Shown here in pieces: positions 1 to 13,830 of a stretch of DNA of 64,000 nt; the stretch's first letter is position 1, and each line of letters begins with the position of its first letter. This stretch comes from Cucumis sativus. Its lineage: Eukaryota; Streptophyta; Magnoliopsida; Cucurbitales; Cucurbitaceae. Both the position numbers and the translations under genes were made by a program. The notes under the pieces are model-generated. The model saw only the letters and a program-made list of their open reading frames with translations, ran no database searches and was not told the DNA's origin. Location: contig NC_026660.2 of assembly GCF_000004075.3 (NCBI RefSeq), positions 5,456,001 through 5,520,000 on the forward strand, given 5' to 3'.

Positions 1-1281
1 ACTGTTGCCTCAATCAGTATATATAAAAAGCCTCTAACAAAGAATTCTTGGAACTTATTCCCTAGGGGGAATTACCTCAATAGAGAATAACATGAATGGC
101 ATTGGTATAGAAGCAAGACTCTCAGTCATCCTGCATAAGATACAAATAGAGATATCATTAAAAGATAAAATATCCAAGTAAATATTGGAACATAAAACAA
201 CAAATATGGTTAATGGTTGGTTTCAATATGACTTTTTTTTTTTTTGTCTTTTCTTTCGTTCCTCCCTCCCTTACAAAGTTCATACAGTTACACTTTCAAG
301 AGATGCCTTCTTTGGTTGTTTGCCTACTTTACTTAGTTGGATCTAATCGGATAAAATGGGGCATTGAAACTGCAGGCGGAACCTATTATGTCATTCTCAG
401 AATTCTTTGCAGTCCCAACCGATGGTCTAATACAGCACCTAGTAACAAAGGGCATACAAAAAATTTGACTACACTCGTCATTGACAAAAATCACATAATG
501 AGCCTTGGCCAATTACAACAGCAGGAAGAAAAAAACATAAAAATACAAGCCTTGCAGTGAAAAAAAAACATAAAAATACAAGCCATGCGGTGAAAAACAA
601 CATAAAGTTCTTCTCTGAATCATCTCAAGGCTAAACAAATTCATCCTGGATTTAATTACAGTTCTACAAGTAACAATTCAGGAAATGGGAAATGAAACGA
701 GAGTAATAAAAACTCCACAATTAACTATATTTAAGCATGCCTTTCAAATTCATGCTTTTCTACATCAATAGTTAAACTTCTCAAACTAACATTACATGGT
801 TTGATGTGAAATCATATTCCTCACTGAAAGTATCATACATGTACACCAAATATGTATATGAACCTCAAAAACCTTTACATCACAGACTTGAGCATCAACC
901 TGATGATAAGGGTGCCTTTAGGACAGAGGGCACATCACATGCATCTAGAGTTAAACTGCAATAGCTAGTTATTCAATTTCCAACATTATCGACGGTATAA
1001 GAATTCTATATTTTGAACACAAAAAATACGCAGCCAAAAGATGTTTTTTCATCTCTCATTGAGCATTTATTTCTATGCACATAAATTACAGCAACCATAT
1101 GTAAAATGACTATGATAAAGCATGTTTTACCGGTCGGTATTAAAAATTCCATTGGATAAATTTTCTTTCTAATCCAAAAGAAGTTTACATAAAGCTTTAA
1201 GTTCATAATTCAAAATCTTGGTATCCATCCCTTCTCAATTTTGAAGGTGGTAGTGCTCTATATGTCCCGAAACATGCCCAA
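1..1281. other. 3' flank of the UMP-CMP kinase gene
   Basis: No convincing coding region is visible. On the minus strand an AATAAA-type polyadenylation signal (TTTATT on the plus strand at 1066-1071) lies about 210 nt beyond the kinase stop codon and may end its transcript. A two-copy, roughly 33-nt direct repeat sits at 529-594. The rest is AT-rich non-coding sequence. Confidence 0.5.
529..594. repeat. Two-copy tandem direct repeat
   Basis: A unit of about 33 nt (A-run, CATAAAAATACAAGCC, then TGCAGTGAAA or TGCGGTGAAA) occurs twice back to back with only a few mismatches. It lies in the non-coding flank and has no evident function. Confidence 0.7.
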
Positions 1282-3073
<1,792 letters not shown>

Positions 3074-4395
3074 GCTCCCCAACTAATATGGTTCAATAAG
3101 AAGGATCTGCAGACATTAAATTTGGGGGTAAGTGTGAAAAAATCATAGTTGTCCAATTCTTAAATTACATGCAATAAGACACAACACAAACAATTATTTC
3201 GAAACTTCATAAGCTTAAATTGACCGTCAAAGAGAAACATCTTCTAAAATTTCAATTATTTCCTCACATTTAGCACATGGGCAACTGCAAATAGAAGAGC
3301 AAATTAAATTAAATCAATTTCCCAAATTTTCCCCACCATTTTTGTTCACGGAGTAACCCAATTCGAAACCTTTTGCAATTCATCGAGAATTTAAAGTACA
3401 CCCAAGTCAGAATTTATCAAACGAATGCAAGAAAAGTAAAGAATTTACAACAGTAAAGAACACATGGCATAAATCAGAAGAGGAAAGAAGGTGCTCACTG
3501 TTGAGAAAAAAGGTGAAAAGTGATCAGCGAAAGAGAGAATGCCGCGAAATTCAATGTGCAGAGAAGAGGAATAAATAGAATAGGGGTAGCAAAAGAAAAT
3601 CGTGTGGAAAGCCGCTGAGAATGTTCATATCTCTTGTAAAATTGTTTCAATTCTTGGGCTATTTTCATAATTCTTCATACAATTGGTGTATTTTTCAAAT
3701 TTTGTTTTAAGACAAAAATAATGTATCCATAAACTATTTTTCTAATTTTCAAAGTTTGAAAAGTAATGAGAATTTATGTTATTAAATCAATATTTAACCT
3801 TTGACTTCTTATATGTATGCATATATCATTAGAGCATTTGTTGAATTGTTATTGTGATTTTGAATATTATCAAACAATTGGATTTGGAAAATGAAGTAAA
3901 AAAGAAAGGAAAAAAAAAAAGGAATAAATGCAATTTTGATAAGGAGAGAATGAGAATCCAATTCTCAATCACTAAGTTAATGAAAGGCAAGAGAATCCAT
4001 CATTACGTATGATCACAAATGTTCCGTCCTAAAATCAAATTCCTATTTTACAAAAGAAAAAATCATATATTTTAAGTTACACGTTAAAACTCACGAAATG
4101 TAATGAATCAATCGTAATTTAAAGTGTGACTCTTTTCTATATTACATACAACTTTATTTACATTTTGTAGTTATAAGCAATCTAACATTATTTAGTTTTG
4201 TGATCCATTCCAAAGATTAATTAATTATATTTACACCATTTTTCATCGAGATTTAGTTAGTAACGAAGAACTATATGCATACTTAAGGGAGAGGGAGAGG
4301 GAGAGGGAGAGGGAGAGGGAGAGGGAGAGGGAGAGAAGGATTGAGTGAGTATGAAGTGAGGTTTGTGGTTCACACATTAATTCAAAACAAAAGCA
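3074..4395. other. Intergenic region between divergent UMK and Sgpp-like genes
   Basis: About 1.3 kb holding the 5' untranslated exon and promoter of the minus-strand kinase (a possible leader exon upstream of about 3499) and the promoter of the plus-strand phosphatase. No other coding potential was seen. It contains the GGGAGA microsatellite at 4287-4336. Confidence 0.6.
4287..4336. repeat. (GGGAGA)n hexanucleotide microsatellite
   Basis: About eight perfect GGGAGA units, a pure purine run, end about 60 nt upstream of the phosphatase start codon. The array lies in its promoter or 5' UTR, so length variation could affect expression; that is inference. Confidence 0.95.
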
Positions 4396-5119
4396 ATGCA
4401 ATCTCTTCATCATCCCACTGTTATCCCTTTACCATTTGCTCCTCATCCCCAGTCCCACACTCTCCATTTTTTCAACAAACAACATATCTCCTCCTCCATT
4501 TTTAGTACTCGTTCATATCTCACCCGCACCCGCTGTTCTCCGCCATCTCCCGCCACCACCGTAGTCTCCACCAGCAGGTACTCAACTCTCTTCACCTGCT
4601 CTCCCTTTACTTCATTACATCCTTAGTGTGTGCTGTGTTTGTATAGGATGTAATAATTTATGAAGAAATTGAAAAGGGAAAGATGAACTATATGTCATTA
4701 TTATTATTATTATTGTCACACAGCTTGTGGGAGAAGGGGCCTATTGAAGGTGTTCTGTTTGATATTGATGGAACATTATGCGATTCTGATCCTCTTCACT
4801 TCTATGCCTTCCGCCAAATGCTTCAACAGGTCTTATCCATCCCCCACCACTTTTCTTTTCTTTTACAAAAAGTAAACTATAAATGAATTAACATCCAATT
4901 AATTAACATATTCAGAATCAATTAATAAAAAGAGAAATGGGGTAGTGATATATGCAGGTTGGATTCAACAATGGAGTCCCAATTAGTGAGGAATTTTTCA
5001 TAGAAAACATAAGTGGAAGGCACAATGAAGACCTTTGTGGCATTCTCCTCCCAGATTGGGACCTACCTAAAGCTAGAAATTTCTTTCAACATAAGGAAGC
5101 TTATTTTTGCAGGTATATA

Positions 5120-5150
<31 letters not shown>

Positions 5151-5942
5151 CATCACTCAGCTCAACCAATAATTCAGTTCGGTTTGATAATCATATATGT
5201 AGCAGTTACCAAACGTGTATGTATAGACTTTTTTTTTAATTGTCAATTTTAATAAGAAAAAAGTATGAAGATTGCAAAAGAGAAAAAAAAAATCTCTATA
5301 ACTAAACACACACATAATAATATAGATTGGCAGAAGAGCAGTTGGAAGCCATAGAAGGGCTGGACAAGGTCTGCAAATGGATAGAGGAGCGTGGGATTAA
5401 ACGCGCTGCCGTGACCAATGCTCCAAGACCGAACGCCGAGCTGATTTTGTCGATGCTTAAACTTACGGATTTCTTTGAAGAAGTGATCATAGGGAACGAA
5501 TGTGAACGTGCAAAGCCATTCCCTGATCCTTACTTGAAGGCTCTTCAAGCTCTTCAACTCTCTCCTCAACGTTCTTTTGTCTTTGAGGTTCACTTCTACC
5601 TTCTCATTACTGATTTGTTGAAGTGGATCATAAAAAAGTGGTTTGAGAACACAATTCATAAAGTTTTTACTACACCGTGAACTCAGAAACTTCTAAACTA
5701 CAAAACCATGCAAACGAATGAAAAGTAAATAATGCAAAGTAAAAGATTAATACTATATTGAAATCTTTAGATTGGGATGAACACAGGATTCGGTATCAGG
5801 AATAAAAGCAGGAGTGGGAGCTGGAATGAGAGTGGTTGGTGTGGGAAGAAGAAACCCAAAAGAATTATTACAAGAAGCTGGAGCCACTTTTGTAATTCAA
5901 GATTTCAATGATCCAATTCTTTGGACCCAACTACTCTTTTAA
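4396..5942 (+). CDS. SGPP: Sgpp-like haloacid dehalogenase (HAD) phosphatase
   Basis: HAD-superfamily small-molecule phosphatase related to plant Sgpp proteins (sugar/glycerol phosphate type). Five exons join in phase: 4396-4577, 4724-4829, 4958-5112, 5326-5587 and 5787-5942, giving 286 aa. The catalytic set is complete: DIDGT (nucleophile Asp74 and Asp76), T178-N179 in VTNAPRPN, Lys211 in ERAKPFPDPY, and E235-D236 in FEDSVSGIKAG. The first 60 residues are rich in Ser, Thr, Pro, His and Arg with almost no acids, which looks like a plastid transit peptide and differs from the shorter cytosolic Sgpp type. Intron 1 ends in a (TTA)n tract just before the acceptor, and intron 3 starts with a long (TA)n run. 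The start is the first ATG downstream of the GGGAGA repeat. The true substrate cannot be told from sequence. Confidence 0.93.
5114..5150. repeat. (TA)n microsatellite in intron 3 of the HAD phosphatase
   Basis: A TA dinucleotide run with one GTG interruption starts directly after the intron 3 donor at 5113. Confidence 0.9.
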
Positions 5943-8428
5943 TTTTATATTAATTCATTGATCCTGATCTCATTTTCTTCCTTTTAATATACTGTTCTTA
6001 TTTCATGCACTTCATCTGTTCTTATTCTCCATTTATATCATTATCTAAACATAATATAATCTGATAATCAAATTCATGATATCAACAGATTCAAATTTAC
6101 CCTATATGGATATATATATAACTTAATTTCAATGTGTTTATTTAGAGTTGTTAGGAGATTAACATCCATCTCTTTTGTTTGTTGGTTTAGCTGTTGTTTT
6201 CAATCAATACAGATTTTAGTTAGGTGTATAGCACTTTTGTGATTGGATCAGACAAGACTATTTTATTGTAATTTGGATCATCTTGATCAATTTGTGATTG
6301 GTGGGTATTGTTATTTTTTTTAGATGTATATCAACATTAATATCACTTATATAAACTTCAATGATAATTCAAATCTTCTTCACTTTCACTTCACATTTAA
6401 CCAATAAGTAAATAAATCTTATAGTTTTTATTTGAAGCTATGTATGTTTTTCATTTATGGAAAATAAATATCTGACAGACTGACATTAATATCATAATTG
6501 ATGCTGTAAATGGTGTGTAGTAAAAATTAAATTGTGGGCACAAACACAAGTCTAAAATTTAATACATAACATTGATTAATACATTTTTAATATCAATTAT
6601 TTTATAGGTGTAGAATTTATTACTTGAGGATGGATGTATCAAATTCAAAGGTATTTTTCACACAAAAAATACAATAGGGAATTACAATGTTTTAACTTAG
6701 CCTCTTGTTTTAATAATCTTACAATCATTTTCGTCACACTATAGAAAATATAAGTCGGCCTATATATATCTCAACTCTTAGATCTTAGTATTGATATAAT
6801 AGAATTTTTAATAATCAAATTATTGTTCAACAGTGTAATTAATTATTGGTTTTATAGAGAATCGATTTAAATAGGAAAAGTGTTGGCCAATTTAAAAATC
6901 ATTAAGAAGTCAAAGATTTTTAATCAAACTTTAATATTTTAAAATTTTAAAATTTTGAATTGTTGATTTGATTTAGTAATTAAAGAATAAATTATCATAA
7001 AAAGTTTCAAAAACTCAAATAATTGTGTTTTTAATTACTTGATTATTGACCTAATCCTATTTTACAATAACAACAATGGCATTACTTGTACGGATTCTTA
7101 ACTAAGTTCATAATCAATTAGGCCATTTTAATATTCATGTTTTAATTTATCTTTTGCTTCTAATTTTATTTATTTATTTATTTCAAGACAAATAATAAAA
7201 ATAATAACAACAAAGACTTCATTTATGAATGAAATATTAATGTATACATTATTTTTACTTATAATTTGAATTCATCTTCATAGTTTGTTAAATCTAATTG
7301 CAGTTTTAAAAAAAATCAATTCAATTTTTTTTAAATTTTATTTTGAGAAATTATATTATAACTAATATCTAATTTCTTTCATTATTCTTTCACAAGTTAG
7401 AAAAATTTGCAACTTCTTTGGATCAAATGATAAAGACAATATTCCATTTCTTTCATGTCTAAGATATAATATAATATATTTTTACCCTTTTTGCTTTTTT
7501 ACTTGATGTGATTCTTCACTCAAATTAATTTTACATATAAAAATGATCTAAAACTAAATTACATTTTTAATTATATTCCAAACATGGAGAAAAAAGAATC
7601 TAGCAAATTAGCATACGACAAATGAATTTCTAACTCATGTCAAAACAATATACAAAAGTGTTAAATTTTGAAAAGTTATATATGTTCATAAACATTGAGT
7701 TCAATCCACATATAATTAAATATATTATATGATATTTTACTTCACCCTCCACATTACATATAAATAAATAAACATAACAATTTCTTTTTATTATTTTCTT
7801 TAAAAAAAATCAATTTTAATACTAAGCTTCCTAAATCGGGATAATTTCAACCTTAAACTTAAATAAGTATATATGTCATAATTTTGAAATTCTCGATTCA
7901 ATTTTAACTAATTTGCTCATTATTATTTTTCAAATGAAAACTATATACCATTTTCATTAACTCATTAATAAAGGTTCTTTATTTTCACCAAAGAAATCTT
8001 TAACCAATGTTTAAATAAATTTCATTTCAACCGAAATTGTTTTAGCTTTAATTATTAATGCCCATTTTTCATCCCTAGATTAATTTGATGGAGTTCATAA
8101 CCTACATAGGCTTTTAATTTTCTTGAGCTTATAAGAGAACTTCTTAACAACGTTTGAAGAGAAACTTATATCAAAAGAGATAAAACCACACCTTTAGGTT
8201 GAGACTATATATTTGACAAGTACTTTAGATTACAAATATTATTTATTACTATTTTTTTTATTTTTTGAAGAAAAATATAATGGTATTTTTTTAAAAAGAA
8301 GGAAATGAGAAAACTAATATATTTTGATTGGAGTTGGTGCATTTTCAAGTCAATCAAATCATAGCTCCCCACCCCTCTCTCAAACAAAAAGTTTTTTTTA
8401 AGAAAGGTAATATAATAATTATAATAAT

Positions 8429-8480
<52 letters not shown>

Positions 8481-11400
8481 GCCACAAACACTACCCAAAA
8501 AAGGTCAACTCTATGTTCTTTGATGGAAAAAAAAAGTCAATTCCAAAGCTTCTAATCAATGAAATTACTAAATCATCGGGACGATGAGATAAAACTTGCC
8601 TATGATCTATATAACAATTAGTTGAGAATTTTCTAAAGTAATGTTGATTGAATTTAAGAGTTTTGTTGTTTTTTTAGAAAAAAAATAAAGTAATTTGAAT
8701 GAAGAAGAATTTCGTAGAGAATCCTAAAACATTCTATGCCTCAAATTAAACTCTATAAAAGTTTAGGAAATTAAATTTTGTAGTGATAGAGAATGAAATA
8801 AGTGAATAGTACGTTATAGGAGGAGACGAAAATGGAGAAGTTATCATCATTATTCCTCCGTCCTACCACGATAACATTGTCATCCCCACTTTTTATGGTC
8901 ACAACCTTAAACATTAAACAAAAAGACAAATTTGTTTAAGAGAAGATAAAAATATCAAACGATTACTAAAGATATTGAGTGAAAATCAACTTCAAGCAAA
9001 ACAAAAAAATCCAATTGAAAAAAAATCATTCCACCCATAGTGAGAATTATTTCTCCCTCCACACAGCCCATATTCGAGCTATGCCATCAACCATAAACAC
9101 CCAAGTTATAAGAGAGTCGAATATGTCAAATTTGGATCACTCGTTGTGCTTTATCATGAATCAAAAAATCTTCATGAGTGGACAAAAAAAAAAAACTTGT
9201 TTAATATTAATATTAAAGGAGTGATCAATAGAGTCATTTACTAATTGTAACTTTACAAAAAAAAAAAAAAAAAAAACTAATTTAACACGAAAGGTGACAA
9301 TTATTCATCCAAGATTTTAAATTCTAAATTTATATTGGTTCGACAATATACTTAACTAATTTATTCTCGAAAACTTTCTTTTTGGTATTTTATTGAGAAA
9401 TGCGCTCTTGCAAGTGGGAACAAAGTCAACAATAACATTTTTTAAAACCTAAAATAAAAGAAACTCATGTCATTTTTGTTCGAGACCTAATCTTTTTTTT
9501 TTTTTTTTTTTTACAACACAATGTGCATCCACACCTTAATACCAAAATCCAATATAAGAATTGAAAATAAAAATAACACCTCTAAATGGGAAATATTGAA
9601 AAAGTGAGCTCTAAAAATAAAATCTAAAGTGGGTTATTGTGTTATTTCTAATCTTTATGATTGATTGATTTCATTTGACACGTGTGGCATATTCAACAAT
9701 CTTTTATAGGAAGACAGCAGATATTATATAATAAATACACTAAAAAATGTTTTTAAAAAATATCTCTAACGCTTCAATAACATCAACTACATTTGTAGCA
9801 ATAAAGAAAGATCGAAAACATGATTTTTTGTGTAATGTAAATATGTGGACTTAAAAATTGCATAAGAAAAGAATAGAAAAGGATGGAAAAAAAGAATAAT
9901 ATTTTTTTATGGAATATTGTTGACCGTAAAAGTTTGGATCATCGTCATTATTGCATTCTTTAAAAAATATTTGTTAGATAACAAATAAGGGTTAGAAAAT
10001 AAGTTAGTGTTTTATCTTATAAATGTTTTTTTTTTCTATTTTTAAAAAATTATCTTCCTTGTCGAAAATCATTAAAATAAATTAAAATTTAGAAAGAAAT
10101 TTAACATTTGGTAAAAGAAATTTATTAATGTTAGAATAAAATTTATTTTGTGACCATTTAGAAAAAAATGATTGAGATTTAGAGTAAAAACAAAATTTAA
10201 TATAACTACAATAATTAATATTAAAATATAAAAATAGATAATTAACAAAAAAAAAAAAAGAGAGAGAGAAAAAATGAAGAAGTGAAGAAGTGAAATTGGA
10301 AAATGAAGAATTAAGAGTGATGAGGTGTGAAGGATAGATTTAAAGAATCCAAAGTGATTGGTGGAGGAAGGGACCCATGGGATGTGGTGTCAGCTGTCTC
10401 ACGTTCCTTTATATTTAGCGAAGATTCCAAATATTCTTTTAACCTTCAAATTCCACTAAACGCCAATTAATATACATTACATAAGACAACTTTTCTATTA
10501 ATTTCTAATCATAATTCAACTATTCTATTCTTTTTTTTTTTTTTCTTCTAAATTATATTTTCACTTCTAATCTTTTCAAATACTTTTATTTTACTTTTTT
10601 ATTTTACATACGTACATACATACATACCTTCCTTTAATTTAATTTCTTATTCACTTTGTCTATCTACTTACTTTATTATTATATTTTCAAAATATAAAAC
10701 ACAAATTTAGCTTTTTATTTTAGGTATTTTACAAAATATAACACAACCTTGTAGAACAATTTCGAAATTGAAAAAAGTCTAGAAGACCCACAATAGAAAA
10801 TACAAAAAAATGTCTTGTCATTAATTGACATCCGACGCGTCTAATATATTTTGAAAAATGATGTTTAAATTTGGCTATTATGTTAATCTAAATGATTTTT
10901 TTTCAATATTTTTTGGTATGTGATCGTTTATATTTGAAATACGATTGTTTAGATTTGACTATTTTTTTGTTGTACAAAATCGTTTACATTTAACTAGCAC
11001 GATATTAAATTAAATAACAGTTTGAAAAATTACATAAGAGAAAAAAAAGACAATAATGACATAATAAAGAATATGAAAAAGAAAGACAAATAGAAACAGT
11101 TAAAAAAACTACAGAGTGAAAAAAAAAACAATAAAAAAATATATAGCAGAAGAGAAAAATGAAAAATATCGCATAAAGATGGAAGGATATTTTTTTTAAA
11201 TGATGTTCATTTTGGTATACCTACCACGAATATTTAGTCGGTTTGTTATATTTATAAATATTAACTTTTTTATTTTTACTTTTTATTGGGGGAAGGAATA
11301 ATTAATACTTTTTTAAAACCAAAACAAAATATACGTAAGAAAATTGGGTTTATTTTAAAGTTTGACTAAGAATTAAATAACTATGAAAAAGAAATCATAA

Positions 11401-12506
11401 GATAATAATAATAATAATAAGTAGCATTATTATAAATTAAATTTAAGCTCCTTGATTTCATCTATTCATAGCTTAATGGGAATTAATCTTAAAAGAAGAA
11501 TTTAATTTATCCCCCTTTTTTTTTTTAACATTATCATCTTTTCATCAACTTAATTTTCTTAATTCAAATATAAAATATTTCATTCTCGATAATCTTATAT
11601 ATTCTTAATTCATATACTTTAATCTTGTTTTCTTCTTACATGTTTGATTGAATGAATCATAAATATTTTAATTTAACCTAAAATTTAATCATTTGACCAA
11701 ATAAATTATATGATTAAAAACCATTTTCAGAAAAGTAAAGGAGACCTCCAACTAATATAAATTAATTAATAAATAACACATCTAATTAGTATAAATTAAT
11801 AAACAAATGAATTCAAACAACCCTTTCAAGTGTGCAATGCCACATTTTGTGATCTATTATTAAATCTCATTTAACTTTCCCCTCTCACAGAAAAATATTT
11901 TTTGTCATATATATATATATATATACCAACCTATCTTATCATTATCATGTGTCTGAGTATCTCTTAATTACATCATGATTATGTTATAATTATAAGGTTA
12001 TCTCAATATATCTCAATTTATCGTACTGTCTTTCAATGCTACTAATAGAAGCATATCAGTTGATAGAATCTAAAATTTTGCTATATGTTGTAAATGTTTT
12101 GTTAAATTTGCTATATTTTAAAACAAACCTAAATTATATAAAAGTTAAATTAGTGTTAATTAGGATGAAAAAATGGAAAGTGGTATTTTGATTGGGGAGG
12201 AGGATGATAATGATATTTTAATGTTGGAGAAGATTTGTATTATAATAGAATTGCAATAATTAAACTGCTTCTATTATTTTGTTCACATATATATAAACAC
12301 ACACACACATATTAATTACACATGTTAATTAGCTATCACCCCCGAAAAAGAAAAAAATAAATATAATAAAAAAGCACACCAAACTCAAATATAGAAAATG
12401 AAAAGGCAAAGAGTGAAACAAAATTAAACAAATAATAATATTAATAATATTAAAAAAGAAGAAAAAGGAAAGAAAAAAGTAAATTGTTAATTTAAGAATA
12501 AAGAAA
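5943..12506. other. Gene-free AT-rich intergenic region
   Basis: About 6.5 kb with no supported gene on either strand. Open frames here are short or come from homopolymer or TAA-repeat sequence. Contents are poly-A and poly-T tracts, the TAA microsatellite at 8407-8480, a short CATA repeat near 10609-10625, and a slightly more complex block at about 10250-10440. One copy of the dispersed TTTGCTATATTTT-type repeat lies near 12074-12122. Confidence 0.6.
8407..8480. repeat. (TAA)n trinucleotide microsatellite
   Basis: A slightly imperfect start is followed by a long pure TAA/AAT run. It yields artefactual poly-Ile and poly-Tyr reading frames on the two strands. Confidence 0.97.
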
Positions 12507-12516
12507 TATATAAATA
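12507..12516 (+). promoter_or_regulatory. Candidate TATA box of the Cys/His-motif gene
   Basis: TATATAAATA lies about 310 nt upstream of the ATG at 12823. A start about 30 nt downstream would give a leader of roughly 285 nt, which is strongly pyrimidine-rich. Confidence 0.4.
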
Positions 12517-12548
12517 TATTAGTAAGTTGATGTCTCTCTCAAAAACAT

Positions 12549-12800
12549 ATGATAAGAGTGATATTACCTTTTTATTCCCCTCGGAGACAAAAGAAGAAGA
12601 CAAACCTTCTCCTTTTCATCCTCTCTTCCTTCTTCCTTCTTCCTCCTCAGATCTCTTCCAATTCTCCAAAATGCTTCTCCATATCCAAATTCATCTTCAC
12701 TCCTCTTCTGGCTTTCTATTTCTTTCTTGATTTCTTCTTTCAATTTTATCCTTTTTTTTTCACTTTTGCCTTTCCTTTCGGTTTCACTCCATTCTTTTGA
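12549..12800 (+). other. Upstream ORF in the leader of the Cys/His-motif gene
   Basis: An ATG-initiated 83-codon frame ends 22 nt before the main ATG at 12823. A second frame, starting at 12530 or 12671, ends at 12730. They lie in a C/T-rich leader, and their composition reflects that rather than a recognisable protein. They could lower translation of the main ORF if transcribed; that is inference. Confidence 0.35.
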
Positions 12801-12822
12801 TCTTCTCCTCCGCCGCCGCGGA

Positions 12823-13830
12823 ATGAGGTGCAAGAAGCATCTCTCTGACGTCACCAGCGCTGTCGGAGTCTGCGCTACTTGTCTCCGGGAGCGTCTTCTC
12901 TCTCTCATGGCTGCTCAAGCCAGGGCCGAGGCTCACCAATTGCAACTATCTCGACTTCGTTCCTCTACGGCGGCGGCGGAGGATTTACCAAGGAAGTCCG
13001 ATCCTCTTCCACCTCCGCCTCTCGTGTTTCCTCGTTCTGTTTCTCCCTACGTCTCCCGGCGGAAAGTTGAGGATTCCTCGTGGAGCTTTCAGAGTCCGTT
13101 GGATGATCGACATCGTCGATTTCATCATCGCTTCTATAGTACTCCACAGGTTGGACCTACTTACTACGCCGGCGGTATTTCTACTTCTTCTTTTGTTACT
13201 ACCGGCTCCGTTAGTAGGAAACAGAGGAGTAGATTTTCGTTTTTCTCTAGTCTTTTCAGGTCCAGATCCGAGAAATTGGATTCAGTTCCTCACGATTTTT
13301 CTCATTCTACTTGTGAACCCGTACCTTCTTCCTCTTCCACTTGGTTTTCATCAATGTTCTCCCGTCGGAAGAAGAAGCAATCGAAGTTTTGCTCTATTGA
13401 AGAACAAATGGATCAGAGGAAGAAGCCACCCCCATCGCGATTCTTCTCTCGTGGAATGTCGCCAGCTGGTGGAGCGAGTGAGGCGGACGGAGATTGCGAT
13501 GATCGCCGAGACGGATCTCCATCCGCGAGCGGTTACTCCTCTGAATCATCCAAGTGGAAACCGTCTCCGGCAGCGTCTCATGGATCGACAGCGAGACGAG
13601 GAAGACAAGGACTGAGTCGGAATGTGTCTAGTCTTGCGTTTTGCTTGAGTCCACTAGTGAGAGCTAGCCCTAACCACCGTCACTGGAACCAGAAAGGACT
13701 GCCACCGGAATTCGTGTATTCCGGCGATGTTAGGGTTCCGAACAAGCCTCATATCTCCGAAGCGGCGTCGTTTTGCGCGAACCGGTCTCGAAAACTAGCG
13801 GATTTCGGAAGAGTCAATGCCAACCGTTGA
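12823..13830 (+). CDS. Basic serine-rich protein with N-terminal Cys/His motif (OCTOPUS/DUF740-like N-terminus)
   Basis: Single-exon gene of 335 aa, clearly GC-richer than its surroundings. The N-terminus has a C-x2-H ... C-x2-C arrangement (Cys3, His6, Cys16, Cys19) followed by LRERLLSL, resembling the start of plant OCTOPUS/DUF740-type proteins. The rest is low-complexity Ser/Arg-rich sequence with several basic FSRRKKK-like patches, and a more ordered C-terminus (NVSSLAFCLSPLVRASP, then a GLPPEFVYSGD segment) that may be family-specific. The start at 12823 is the first in-frame ATG; the open frame upstream has none and begins in the pyrimidine-rich leader, so the hydrophobic upstream stretch is unlikely to be translated. 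No catalytic domain is visible. OPS proteins are polar plasma-membrane proteins of phloem, but this one is much shorter and the function is unknown. Confidence 0.8.
   Translation: MRCKKHLSDVTSAVGVCATCLRERLLSLMAAQARAEAHQLQLSRLRSSTAAAEDLPRKSDPLPPPPLVFPRSVSPYVSRRKVEDSSWSFQSPLDDRHRRFHHRFYSTPQVGPTYYAGGISTSSFVTTGSVSRKQRSRFSFFSSLFRSRSEKLDSVPHDFSHSTCEPVPSSSSTWFSSMFSRRKKKQSKFCSIEEQMDQRKKPPPSRFFSRGMSPAGGASEADGDCDDRRDGSPSASGYSSESSKWKPSPAASHGSTARRGRQGLSRNVSSLAFCLSPLVRASPNHRHWNQKGLPPEFVYSGDVRVPNKPHISEAASFCANRSRKLADFGRVNANR

Noticed and set aside
8205-8555. Open frames with long Tyr or Ile runs on both strands
   Set aside because: They are translations of the TAA microsatellite and adjacent A/T sequence.
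10250-10440. Possible microRNA-like or gene-like block (GGACCCATGGGATGTGGTG region)
   Set aside because: No matching complementary arm nearby and no known miRNA wording or coding motif.
12727-12822. Upstream in-frame hydrophobic extension of the Cys/His-motif gene
   Set aside because: It has no ATG (it begins at TTG) and is T-rich leader sequence; the conserved head starts at 12823.
12564-13147. Minus-strand frames rich in Arg, Glu and Lys over the Cys/His-motif gene
   Set aside because: They are antisense readings of the C/T-rich leader and serine-rich coding sequence, with no family motifs.
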